Source: Linepithema humile | Lineage: Eukaryota > Arthropoda > Insecta > Hymenoptera > Formicidae | Assembly (NCBI RefSeq): GCF_040581485.1 | Contig: NC_090129.1 | Coordinates: 4,202,501-4,266,500 of the forward strand | Direction: 5' to 3' | DNA: 64,000 bases | Shown: in pieces, positions 39,537 through 49,951 of the stretch | Numbering within the stretch: the first letter of the stretch is position 1 | Layout of the letters: each line of letters begins with the position of its first letter | Program-made: the position numbers and the translations under genes | Notes under the pieces: model-generated | Told to the model about the DNA's origin: nothing | Databases searched by the model: none | Seen by the model: only the letters and a program-made list of their open reading frames with translations

Positions 39537-39983
39537 TTGTCTTTTATTATTAATTACACGAAGAGACAAAGTATCAATTTCAGCTTCGACTCTTCAACAA
39601 ATTTGCTTCGTCATGAGAGACCGTATTAAGCAAAACGTAAAAAAAAAATATTATTGTTAAATCAGAAAACTTCTTTCCTAGAGTACGCGTACAGAGCGCC
39701 ATAGCATTTCGTCACGTTTAAATGAGAATTATTACAACAAAAAAAACGAGCATTATACGAGTAGTAGCTAACATTAAATAAAATTCTCTTTGACGTTATT
39801 ATTTAACACTCGAATAGCCTTCGTTTTCGTTTCGAAGAACTAAGAAAAGCGTATAATACTCATTAAACAAATAAAAAAAGAAGCATGTGACCATCTTGGA
39901 ACTTATAGCATATTTATCACTACAATAATATATTAATTATATTAAATAATATATTAAGTAAAAACTTCTATACCACTAACTTC

Positions 39984-40088
39984 CCAGACGGCACACATGT
40001 CCAAAATGCATCCAAAGGACGTCCTATCGTCTCAAAAACGTCTTCGAAATATCCTTTGGACGTCTTTTTGATATGCTGTGTTATCTGG
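39984..40088. mobile_element. Small foldback element inserted in copy 2
   Basis: About 105 bp. The left end CCAGACGGCACACATGTCC pairs with the right end, whose reverse complement is CCAGATAACACAGCATATC. Inner arms share CCAAAGGA next to GACGT. Copy 1 at about 35095 runs through the equivalent site without it, so it inserted after the duplication. Non-autonomous; superfamily not assigned. Confidence 0.75.
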
Positions 40089-40194
40089 ATTTATAAATAT
40101 TCATAGACTAATCGTTGAAGTGTTAACTAATTCGTAGGATTCATTTCATTTTAGTCAATTTATTTCATAACTTTCCATTTCTATTATTTATCGT

Positions 40195-40370
40195 AGTAAT
40201 TTATATTCGTTATGGTATATCATATCCGATTTTAATTTTTACATTTGCCAGACATTGAAGACAATCAAAGTTGGACCGAAACGTTTCAATAAAAAGAATT
40301 AATATTTATATAATGACTGCTATTTGCTTTTGCACCCAACTACGACCTTCAAGTTCTTTTTTTTATTATT
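40195..40370 (+). repeat. Dispersed repeat fragment, copy 2 orientation
   Basis: Plus-strand match to the reverse complement of 34885-35085, including GGACCGAAACGTTTCAATAA and CACCCAACTACGACC. Confidence 0.65.
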
Positions 40371-40554
40371 GTGCTATTTCGGTTGATATAACACATTTTA
40401 TCTTTGACTTGTACGCTTTTAATCTTTTGTAAACAAGTTGATATTCTGCCTTATCAGCAGTGTGTCAGTGAGATAATGGAATTTAACTACCAATTACTGC
40501 AGTGTTTTCTGTGCGACTGTCTTATCAGGTTTAGTTCGCTTCATATCCACAAAA

Positions 40555-42888
40555 ATGTCCGTAAGTAGACAATATTTCTGATATTTACATACATCAGGTT
40601 ATATAAATTATCGAAACCCACTCGTTCACGTATCATATGCATTACATATGATGTATATAATTATATACATAGTAAAACGAATAAAACACGACTAACGAAA
40701 AATTTCATCAACCAGGGAATTATGTTGCACAAAAGCATATGTATAAATATCAATCATCTTATAGCAAAATCATATTTCTCACAAAATATCGAGTTGAAAT
40801 GTTCAGTCGTTATTCAGAGAAATACGTGATATATAAAATGTGTAAAAAGATTTTAAAGAAATAATACTGCTATTAATCATTATTGATTATACCATAAGTT
40901 AACTAATTTTACTTATTTATTAAGAAAAACTTTTGATAAAACATTTCAAAACTCATATCATAATAATATTCATTTATTAGAATATTATATGTAAAAAAAA
41001 TAGATTATATCCCAATTTTTTCAGATAACTCTTCTTTTCTTACATTATTTTATTAACATTTTTTATATTTTTTAAAATATTTAAAGATTTAATATTGAAA
41101 TTTGACACACACATATAAAATGAAAAAAAATAAATAACAAATTATATAATATTAAATTAATAAAATTAATAAATTATAATTTTGGAATTCTTTCAGCAAC
41201 AGTCATGATAAACAAATATAAGCTCTATTTATAATGTATTGCAGCAACTTATTTATTATTTTATAATTATAGCGATTACCATATACCTACAGAGGTGTTA
41301 TTGTCCCAGTACTAACGCCTTTTAATAATGATGGGTAATAAATTTATATTTAAAGTACAACATTGGCTAATATTAAACTGAATAATGCTAGGTATTTGTT
41401 TAATAGGTATCTTAATTTGGATATTATATCAAAATATGCAAAATATTTAGCTAAAAAAGGAATCAATGGTATACTTGGTAAGCAATTTTTAATATTAACC
41501 TTAATACTAACCTTAATTATTTAAGTAATATTTCACATATGTGTTTAGCAAGTGTGCCTATATAAGATGCATTTACAAAATTCTTAAAGTATATATAAAA
41601 ATTATTTGGAAAGTAGAAAGATGTATTTATTTTAAGAATAACTTACTAATTTTGCATATTTGTCATATTGTTTTGCAGTAAATGGCACAAGTGGTGAAGG
41701 AATGTCAATGTCTGTTGTTGAAAGAAAACTTATTGCTGAAGCTTGGGCAAAAGCAGTTAAAAAAACAAGGCAACACTTAATGATTCAAGTGGGAGGCACT
41801 TCTCTTCCTGATGTCATTGAGCTTGTGAGTAAAAGGTTATATGTAGAGAAACATATGTAAAAAGTGTAATAGTATAAAATAATATTTCCACAATGTAATA
41901 TTTATCAATACTGCAATTACTGCATATAAACGAATGTTATAGGCAAAACATGCAGAAAATTTGCATGTAGATTCTATACTGTGCTTGCCAGAGTTGTACT
42001 TTAAACCTACTACTTCTCAACAATTGATTGAATATTTGGAAATTATTGGGAAGGCTGCGCCCAAGACACCATTACTCTATTATCATATTCCTATGTTAAC
42101 TAATGTTAACAGTAAGTCTTTTAAGATTTTAATAAATGCATAATGTAATGCATCAGTAAACATGTTAAAATAATGAAATTGACAAAAGTAAGATACAATT
42201 ATGTGCATAATGTGTCATAAATTTCTTTTTTAGTACACATGGGACAATTTCTTGAATCGATTGGTGACAAAATACCTTCATTTGTGGGTATAAAATTCAC
42301 TAGTGCCAATTTAGAAGAAGGTGCACAGGCGTTACATGCAGATAATAAGAAATATGTTATTTTTCTTGGGAATGATCAGGTAAAAACTATTATTTTTTAA
42401 CATTTAGCGCTGTGTAAATATTTTGAATTAATACTAATACTTGATATATACTCTGATTGCGATATAATAAAATGTATTTTTCTCTGATTTCATTGTAGAT
42501 AGTGAATGCTGCTTATGCATTAGGAATTGATTCTTTTATATTAACCAGTCTAAACATGTTATCGGAACTTATACTGAATCTTCTTGCTGCTAGCAAGGAT
42601 GGAAAGATGTTAGAAGCTAAGAATAAGCAAGAGGAGCTTTCAAGGGCTGTAATTGCCATAACAAAACATGGTAAATACTGTCTTTATGTCTAATAAAATG
42701 CATTCTCATTCAAAATTTAATTTGCAGGTAACTGGGTAGAGACTATGAAAGTAGCAATGACTCTTCTTACTGATATTGATGTAGGATTACCTCGTGCACC
42801 ACTTAAGTCTATTTCTTCCGAAGCTTTGGAAGTTATGATAAAAGATTTAAACAATCTAGGATATCAGGCAGAAATTAAGCACGACTAA
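40555..42888 (+). CDS. NPL: N-acetylneuraminate lyase, copy 2
   Basis: Tandem paralogue of the gene at 35469, with the same eight-exon structure and exon lengths: 40555-40560, 41273-41334, 41407-41477, 41679-41824, 41943-42111, 42234-42379, 42499-42670, 42728-42888. It gives 310 residues. The NGTSGEG motif, the YYHIPMLT Tyr and the GIKFTSANL Lys are all kept, so it should be catalytically competent in sialic-acid breakdown. Substitutions relative to copy 1 include TPFNNDG for APFNNNG, LSELILNLLAASKDG for FPELILNLYAASKNG, and KSISSEA for KYYSSEA near the C-terminus. The promoter region is also duplicated, so the two may be expressed alike or have diverged; sequence alone does not say. Confidence 0.9.
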
Positions 42889-43144
42889 AAATATTTTCAT
42901 TTTTCAGCTTATTTGTATGCTTATTTAATCATAATTTTTAAGACATATTTTTACATCATAACACGTAAATGGAATGATAAGCATCATAACACATAAGTGT
43001 AAAAATATGTGCTAAAAATTACTATAATGAACACAGAAGCTTATTAATATAAGCTTCAACTGAATGAGACACAAGTTATAAGCATACTGGAACATACTAT
43101 ATTTTCTTAAATTGTATTTATATAAATATATACATATATTATAA

Positions 43145-43790
43145 ATTAAACTCACCGAAATGATACGCAGCAGCAGAGTTGTAGTTCTTTTCCAAAGTCC
43201 AATCTCCAAAGTTGATCTGTAAAAAGAAAATAAATCCAAATTAGAGTTACGTTCAAAATAATTAATATTTAACAAATAATTATTGCGCACATTGAATTTT
43301 TTACTCATTTATCTTAGCAAATATCTAATAGAAGTATTATTAAAACAAAATTTAATTATTTGAAATAATTATCAATAAAAATAAAACATTTTTAATAATC
43401 ATAAATTTAATTATTATAAGTATTTTATGTGCGTTACACATTATGTAATATTTTAAGTATAATATTTTGCAAATAACATAAATAAATGATTACCCTAAAG
43501 TTGCTCCGCTCGATGCTTCCTGATCCTCGTCTCAATTTGTTTTGCTGTTTATGGTATTCACACGTATTCGTAATTGAAATGTAAAAATCACTTGATATTT
43601 TATACAACACTCCCGGCACTCCCGACACTCCCGACATTCCCGCTTTTTGTCACAGAACAAAGGTGATACTCTAATATCATCGCGCGAAGTATACATTCGA
43701 TACTCTGCCGCAACAGGTAACGACAGAAGAGGGTGGGAGATCGAAAACTGTGAGGTGTAGTAAGGTGTACTATTGAAAAAAATAATACAT
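43145..43790 (-). repeat. Diverged third copy of the palindrome arm
   Basis: Read on the minus strand it matches the left arm (37525-38493) in order: the GGAGCAACTTTA block (about 43500), an AT-rich stretch, a CAG acceptor (about 43217), the block ending CTCTGCTGCTGCGTATCATT, and a GTGAGTTTAA donor (about 43155). It is far more diverged than the two arms are from each other. It lacks a clear match to the innermost arm. Confidence 0.75.
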
Positions 43791-43971
43791 TGATACGGAG
43801 CAATCCAATGTGATCAAAATGTTTACTATTCCGTATTCTTTCAAATCGTAATGGTGGAATTTCACGGCATGATTTTGTCTTTACTACATTTTATCATCCT
43901 ATTATCTTTCGCACGGCGACACACGATCGAGTCAAATTGTTTCATATTGGCGCGTTATTTTTTTTAATAAT

Positions 43972-44098
43972 AATGGCTGCGGTTCACTTGACGCTACAAA
44001 TACTTCGAAATATTCTTTTTCTCCTTCCTTTTAATGAAAAGAGAAGGAGAAAAAAACATTTTCGAAGCATTTTTAGCGTCAAGTAGACCGCAGCCATT
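43972..44098. mobile_element. Near-perfect hairpin element
   Basis: An inverted repeat with arms of about 60 bp and almost no loop. The left arm starts AATGGCTGCGGTTCACTTGA; the right arm's reverse complement starts AATGGCTGCGGTCTACTTGA. Arms also share CTTCGAAA and TTTTTCTCCTTC blocks. Probably a foldback MITE. A hairpin-RNA gene is possible but unsupported. Confidence 0.8.
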
Positions 44099-44515
44099 GT
44101 CCTTGCTACTCGCAGTTTTCGTTCTTACCCTTTTTTCGTCGTTACCTTTTACAGAATGTCGAATTAGTAATTCATAAGATGATAAATTTTACTTTTGTGA
44201 AATTTCTACTTTCTAATGTAACGAAGTTTGCGTAGATTAAAATTTCGATAAAAAATAATATAATATGTACGAGCATTTTGAATAACTCAACAAATACGGA
44301 AGAGAACCACCAATACGTATTTCAAGAATTGCAATCGTACTTCGATTTACTTCAATCGATATTTCACATGTAACGATTAATGTCTAATATTTTACAAGAT
44401 GTATTTGTGATAATTTCTTACCCGATAGATTCTTTTCAATTATATTAAGATGCGGAGCGTAAATCGCGCACTGTTTTACAATTGCAACATTAAAGAGAAA
44501 ATGGCTGCGTTTAGC

Positions 44516-44606
44516 AAAGTTAGCAGTTATAAGAGGGTTATAAGAGATTGAATCTGATTGGAGCATTTCAAAGTATACACCAATCAGATTCACTGGCTTA
44601 TAAGCG
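44516..44606. repeat. Short inverted repeat upstream of MIX23
   Basis: TGAATCTGATTGG and its exact complement CCAATCAGATTCA are 26 bp apart. TTATAAG words on both sides extend the pairing imperfectly. The motif includes CCAAT boxes in both directions about 180 bp upstream of the MIX23 start codon, so it may be a foldback element, promoter element, or both. Confidence 0.5.
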
Positions 44607-44759
44607 CTGCAACCAATAAGAAATGTCTTGTTGGTAATTTAATCTAGTGATTTTCAAGCAAATCACTGGGGAGAAATAAAGCAGGGAAGAGTTCTGAAAG
44701 TTATAAGAACACATCTATAGTAAATCTTGTGAATTCATGCATGTTTTTCTAACCTGAAA

Positions 44760-45618
44760 ATGGCAGTCGCAAACGTGGAATGTGGTGATTTTTTAGAATT
44801 TCAGGTATTTTAAAAGTGGAATTTATATAATAATCATGCATTCAACATTGTGTTATATGGACATGTTAAATATATATTTGTCTTATAGTACTTAAGTTAT
44901 TCTAAAATGACATTGAAGGTTCTTTGATTGCCGCCGGTTAGTGGTATCTCATTTTTATTGTATACAAAATAAATATTCTATTAAAAAAAGATTTTAATAA
45001 TAAATCTAGATTTTAATGATGTACAGAGTTTCAGCAGTTATTGTTATAAAAATAATAATTTTAGTAATATATGTACACTTTTGTTAAGAGGTTAAGAAAG
45101 TATTTAACTAATGTTTTATGAAAATATCTATATATAAATATCTATATATAAAATTTAAATTTAACATATACAATTCTATATATTTGTATTATTTCTTATT
45201 TATATCAACTGGTAAAACATAACTTATGTTTTAGGATACATTAAAAAAAATGCGACTTATAGATGACAAAATAATTTATATGCTGAATACTACAATTCCT
45301 ACTGAATCCTTCAAAGGTCAGGTGGATACTAATGTGCAATGTAAAGACTTGTTTCATCAAATAGAATCTGAACATACGCAGAGAAGACAAGCAATCACAA
45401 AATGTTTAAACGTCACTAAGGAAAAAGTGATGCAATTAAAGACATTGAGAGATAATGGTGATGAGAATCCAACATTAATAAAAAATTTAAGAAAAGAGCA
45501 GACTACATTGAGACTATTGCAATCTGAACTCAATATCGAAGAAGTTGTAAGAAAACGTACAATACAAGTCTATTATGAAAGATGCCGTGGATTTTACAAA
45601 CCACACATAAATACATAG
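44760..45618 (+). CDS. MIX23: MIX23 / CCDC58 mitochondrial intermembrane-space protein
   Basis: Two exons, 44760-44804 and 45235-45618, give 142 residues; the human protein is about 144. Exon 1 encodes MAVANVECGDFLEFQ, matching the family N-terminus with its first Cys. Exon 2 carries MRLIDDKIIYMLNTTIPTES, then Cys 51 and Cys 72 flanking a charged helix, LRKEQTTLRLLQSELNIEEVV, and the last Cys at 132 in YERCRGF. These four cysteines and the RKEQT...SELN..EVV block are the family's hallmark. Known for the family: a small coiled-coil protein of the mitochondrial intermembrane space linked to protein import. Start chosen as the first ATG before a phase-0 GTATTT donor. Its 3' end faces the FAM162 gene, tail to tail. 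Confidence 0.93.
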
Positions 45619-46198
45619 AACTTCCAAATAGTCCAGGAAGTGAAGAATATTGGTGTATGGTTATCTGATTGCAATTGAATTGTTACAATACAGTTATATA
45701 TAGTAATTTTGTAAACATTAGTGATGATAATGACTTCTTTTTTCTAAATCATTGTTAATTTGTATATAGGTATATACAATATACAATTAAAAACATTTAT
45801 TATACTTGTACACTATTTACAAACATAAATGAAACATATTAAAGAATGTACGAAAGATATATTTTGCAAGAATTAGTTTCGCTACCAATCTAAGGTGAAT
45901 CAGGTATTTGTAATATACAATATACATAAACCTCAATATTTGAATATATAATTTTACAATAAATATAACCATATACATAAAGTGTATTCTATTATCTTAT
46001 CATTGCTAAAGATTACTATTTTATAAAGACTGTTTTACATACCAAATATGAAAGATCAAAACTAAATGTTTATTACTTTATGAAAAATATCACTTTGAAA
46101 TAATAATAACAATAACATTTGATTTATAATATCAATCTATACTTCTTAGGAAACTTGTCCTGAATATTTCTACATCCGGTATCCAAGTATTTGCATGT

Positions 46199-47164
46199 TT
46201 ATTTATTTTTTTCTTTTGCCATCATCTCATTAAACCAATCCTCTCTTTGTTTACTTAAAGTTTCTCCTCTAGCAGCTTGCCTTTTCCCAAGTATTACAGC
46301 AATTACACAACCAATTAGCGTACCAATAATCATATAATTACAAGCCTTGATGCGTGCTTTACTCCTTGCAGTAAGTAGACATTCCACTCTGTTAAAAAAG
46401 AATAATTATTTCTCAAACAAAGAATATAGGAAAGTCAATTGCACAAGCTCAAATCTAATTGAGGAAATAAAAATTAATATAAATATATTTTTTAAACAAA
46501 ATTATCTGTTTTGAAAGAAATGTTATTTAAGACACATTTGTTATAATTTTGTGATTGTTAAAATTTTTACTAGAAACAACTTTGAATATTTAACAAAATA
46601 TATATTTTTCTTTAGATCTTTTGTTGAGCAATGCTAAATAGTACATTAATATAAATTTAACACGTACGTAACATCCTTTGGAACATCTGCAATACTAGGA
46701 TATCGTTTTACCCAAACCAGTACTCTCTTGTCAAAATCAGTCACACGATGCATACGTGTTCCTAAAACATAAAAACATGAAAATGAAATAATATAAATGT
46801 GTACCTAAAAAATTATGTTTGTATAACATTTTCAATGATAAAGTTTCCCTTTTTATGTTCTCTTTTTCCATGCACTTTTGCCTTAACCAAATTATAAAAA
46901 AAATCTAGAAATAGTTTTTAAAAACTTCAATTGCAAAACATTTACTTAAGATAAAAAATATTTATTTTGTAACATATATTAATGTAAGTTCTTTATGTAA
47001 ACTCATTTTTTACCTATGATACCATCTGTTTCTTTTATGTTTTCAGCACTCTTTTGTGTGGGAATTTTATCCATTTTGTTGGTTTCTCGCTTAATAGTGC
47101 TATGTGTAAACCATCGTGTTATTGTACGTAATCGAGTATTATAAACAAACTGTCTCGGCAGCAT
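46199..47164 (-). CDS. FAM162A: FAM162 / UPF0389 family membrane protein
   Basis: Three coding exons on the minus strand: 47164-47014, 46761-46668, 46388-46199, giving 144 residues. The N-terminus is basic and Thr/Ser-rich (MLPRQFVYNTRLRTITRWFT), as in a mitochondrial presequence. The conserved core is RVTDFDKRVLVWVKRYPSI (about 56-74) and the helix ARSKARIKACNYMIIG leading into one membrane span (about 98-116, IGCVIAVILGK), then a charged tail rich in Lys and Glu. This matches FAM162A/HGTD-P and insect UPF0389 proteins. FAM162A is reported as a mitochondrial, hypoxia-linked pro-apoptotic protein; the insect role is little known. A CTTTACAG acceptor lies one base before the ATG, so a non-coding first exon lies upstream. 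Confidence 0.9.
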
Positions 47165-47165
47165 T

Positions 47166-49002
47166 CTGTAAAGAAAACTAATAATATATTAACAAAGCAA
47201 AATAGTGTTTCATTTGAAATTTAATCTTAATTTTTTATGATATTTTATAATCATCACATGATATTTTTGGGAGGTTCTTTAACGAGTAAGACATTCATAA
47301 ACATAAATATAGAAATAATATAGAATAAATATAGAAAAAATATAGAATAAACATTTTTAAAAATCTTATCTAATTTGAGTGTTTATTAATTTCAGATCAA
47401 TTTTATTTTACTAAACAATTTATTCATAACCTATTTTCTTCAAGCGAAATTTATATCTGTAGTAATAACAACCTTACACTAATGATATCTAGCACTCATT
47501 AAAAGTTGTATTAAGGATAAATCAATTCCATGACGATTAAAAAATCTATTGCCAAAATATTGTTGACAAATCATTATTTGTTTAATTAAAGTAGACATGT
47601 ATAAAATGTAACTAATTACATTTATAAATACACGTATGTAATAAATTAAGTCAGACATGATAAAAATATTTGCGAAAAATTGAATTTATTGAATTTTTAA
47701 AGTGTAAGAGAATTATATAATATAATGCTTACTTACGTAGATTAAAAGTTCAATACTGTATAAATAAATTTATTTAATCAAAAATTACAATTAATAAATC
47801 TCTTACATATGTATCGTTTCTAACTTGTCATTGCTTGTCACGATATTTTTAGGTTATATATCTATTAATAGAGATTACTTGTGAAACTACGATGTAATGT
47901 GTCTAATTACTTTGTTAATTTCTGGCTCTCTAATAGTAGCTAATAGTACAACTATACTTTACTCATCTCTCTAGTCATATTTTGTCGCATTTTACTGTTT
48001 AATTACAAATTAAAAACTCGTTATTTAGGAAATATTTATCGCATTATTGTAAAATGATTTATTCATGTGATATTATAAAGCTTTACGTTAAGTAACACAT
48101 ACTTTAGATAATTTACTGTACTCGAAAACAACTCGTGATATAAATAAGGAGCATTCCCTTATAGCCGACGCACATTGGCACGCAAACTGACTGGTACTCT
48201 CTCGTTCGTTCTTATATGTAGGCAACCACAATATAAAAAAATAGATTCAAATAAAAGTAATAAAACAGCTTATAATTGATTTGAAATGCACATGTCAGAT
48301 TGAAAGCAAAACGCAAGTATTTTCCAAGATTTTCTCTCGATTTATGCTCAATTCGTACAAATTACAATTGAATTTGATTCCTGAAAACGCAAAAATGCTC
48401 ATTACTTTGGACTTTGTTCATGTTCGAGATTGCTGAGAGCAGTAATGCGGCAATAAGTCTGCAACCCGCTTATATAAATATATTATCAAACAAAGCGTGA
48501 TAAAGAATGATATCTAATGATCAACACGAATCCAAATATGACGTATGTATTTATTTCCTTTCTTATCTGATATCAATCACGCCGCATAAGAGTAATTTCA
48601 CAGAACTTGCATAAGTACGTAATACACATTCATAACATACTGAAGTGAGCCCATAAGAACCAATGTGCAATTTGCGGCCTAAGAATAGCAATAGTTGGCG
48701 GGTATATCTGTTTCCCTTCCACATTTATTATCGTGTATGGGGATATTAAAAATCAAAGCAGACATGAGACAGACGTCCCATCCAATATAACTCTCTCTCT
48801 CTTCCACAGTGGAGCATCCTTATTCCTTCAAGGCTCACTCCAGTATGTTATATAGCTCACTTGATCTATAAGAAAATCAAATAATTACGTATCTGCAATA
48901 AATTTGTATTAGACACATGACTGATCGATTTTCTTATGCATATGAATTATGCAATTGTACAGAAATATTTCAATCATCTGGATGCACCCTAATATTTCCC
49001 TG
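47166..49002. other. Intergenic sequence, FAM162 5' side
   Basis: AT-rich spacer expected to hold the FAM162 promoter and 5' UTR exon and the 3' UTR of the minus-strand gene at 49003. A short CT run near 48790 ends in CAG but no supported exon follows. Nothing else recognised. Confidence 0.5.
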
Positions 49003-49591
49003 TTATTTCTGTCCATGATGTAGGCGACCATGAGGCGACCTCATCGGCGCATAAGCGTTGACTGGCGGAACTAAAATATTGAATCGTGCCTTTTGTGCGA
49101 TACTGATGGTGCTTCGGAACATCTTTGCCAAAAGGATGCATGAAGTTCCATACCATATATCAAGGAAAATGTTTGCGTAGTATCTTTCCGTGAAATTAAG
49201 CGAGAAAAAAGCTTCAGTGTTTAGATTATTCACGTGAGAAGTCAACAAATTCACGGCCGCCATGGACAGAAGAAAAATGTCGTAAGTAGAGAATACGCCG
49301 TGACATTGAAGACGCCCAAACGATATGACTGCGTTGTCACCTGCTCGCGACACCTTATCAATTTTCGCTGCCACGTTAGCCTCGTTTGCCCTGTTGAACT
49401 ATTCAGTTAGTCGTTGATATGCTTGTTTTCTTTTAGAAACAGATTAACTAATAGTTGCGATGAAATCTAAACAATTGTTACTGTTTTTGCATTTACCGGT
49501 TATTGCGAGAAATAAGGATTTTATTGCGAAAAAGATAATGTATATTACTTGAACTTAATAAAATTTACAGTGAAGCTCCAAAAGCACGCAT
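49003..49591 (-). CDS. Unrecognised small two-helix membrane protein
   Basis: Two exons on the minus strand: 49591-49569 (ATG CGT GCT..., donor GTAAAT) and 49390-49003 (acceptor CAACAG). The split codon (CT|G) joins in phase, giving 136 residues. The second exon is markedly GC-richer than its surroundings, as real exons here are, and has no in-frame ATG near its start, which supports the spliced model. Features: a charged N-terminus, a hydrophobic segment about 40-58 (YDIFLLSMAAVNLL), a probable N-glycosylation site NFT at 73-75, a second hydrophobic segment about 79-99 (IFLDIWYGTSCILLAKMF), and a basic, Pro/His-rich tail ending HGRLHHGQK. I do not recognise the family. An internal ATG at residue 51 with a strong context could give a shorter product. 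It is upstream of and opposite to DNAJC5. Confidence 0.6.
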
Positions 49592-49951
49592 TGCAGCGAG
49601 ATGATAAAAAATAAAAATCTCGAACGGTCGGTTAGCATACTTGATAGGTTATCATGCAATATCTTCCATCGAATACTTTTATACACATATTATGACTTTT
49701 TTCTTTTTAATGTTATTTTCTCTCTGTGCTTAACCTTTTTTCTTTATATTCAAAGTAATATTGATTATAGCTTTAATATAAGAAGAGGAATTTCTGATGT
49801 CTAAAATGATCAGTTTGCAATCTTATTTACTGGAATATTAATGATATAAACTAATATTATCGCAAAACTAATTAGCAATAAGTCAATGTTATTGATAAGA
49901 AAATATTATGTTTACTAATGATTTCCGATTGGATTTATGTTTATTCTGCAG

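Larger units (their letters stand above)
39543..43144 (+). repeat. Tandem duplication unit, copy 2
   Basis: Second copy of the 32456-37524 region, lacking the piece equivalent to 32541-34165 and carrying an extra insertion at 39984-40088. It holds the second lyase gene. Confidence 0.9.
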
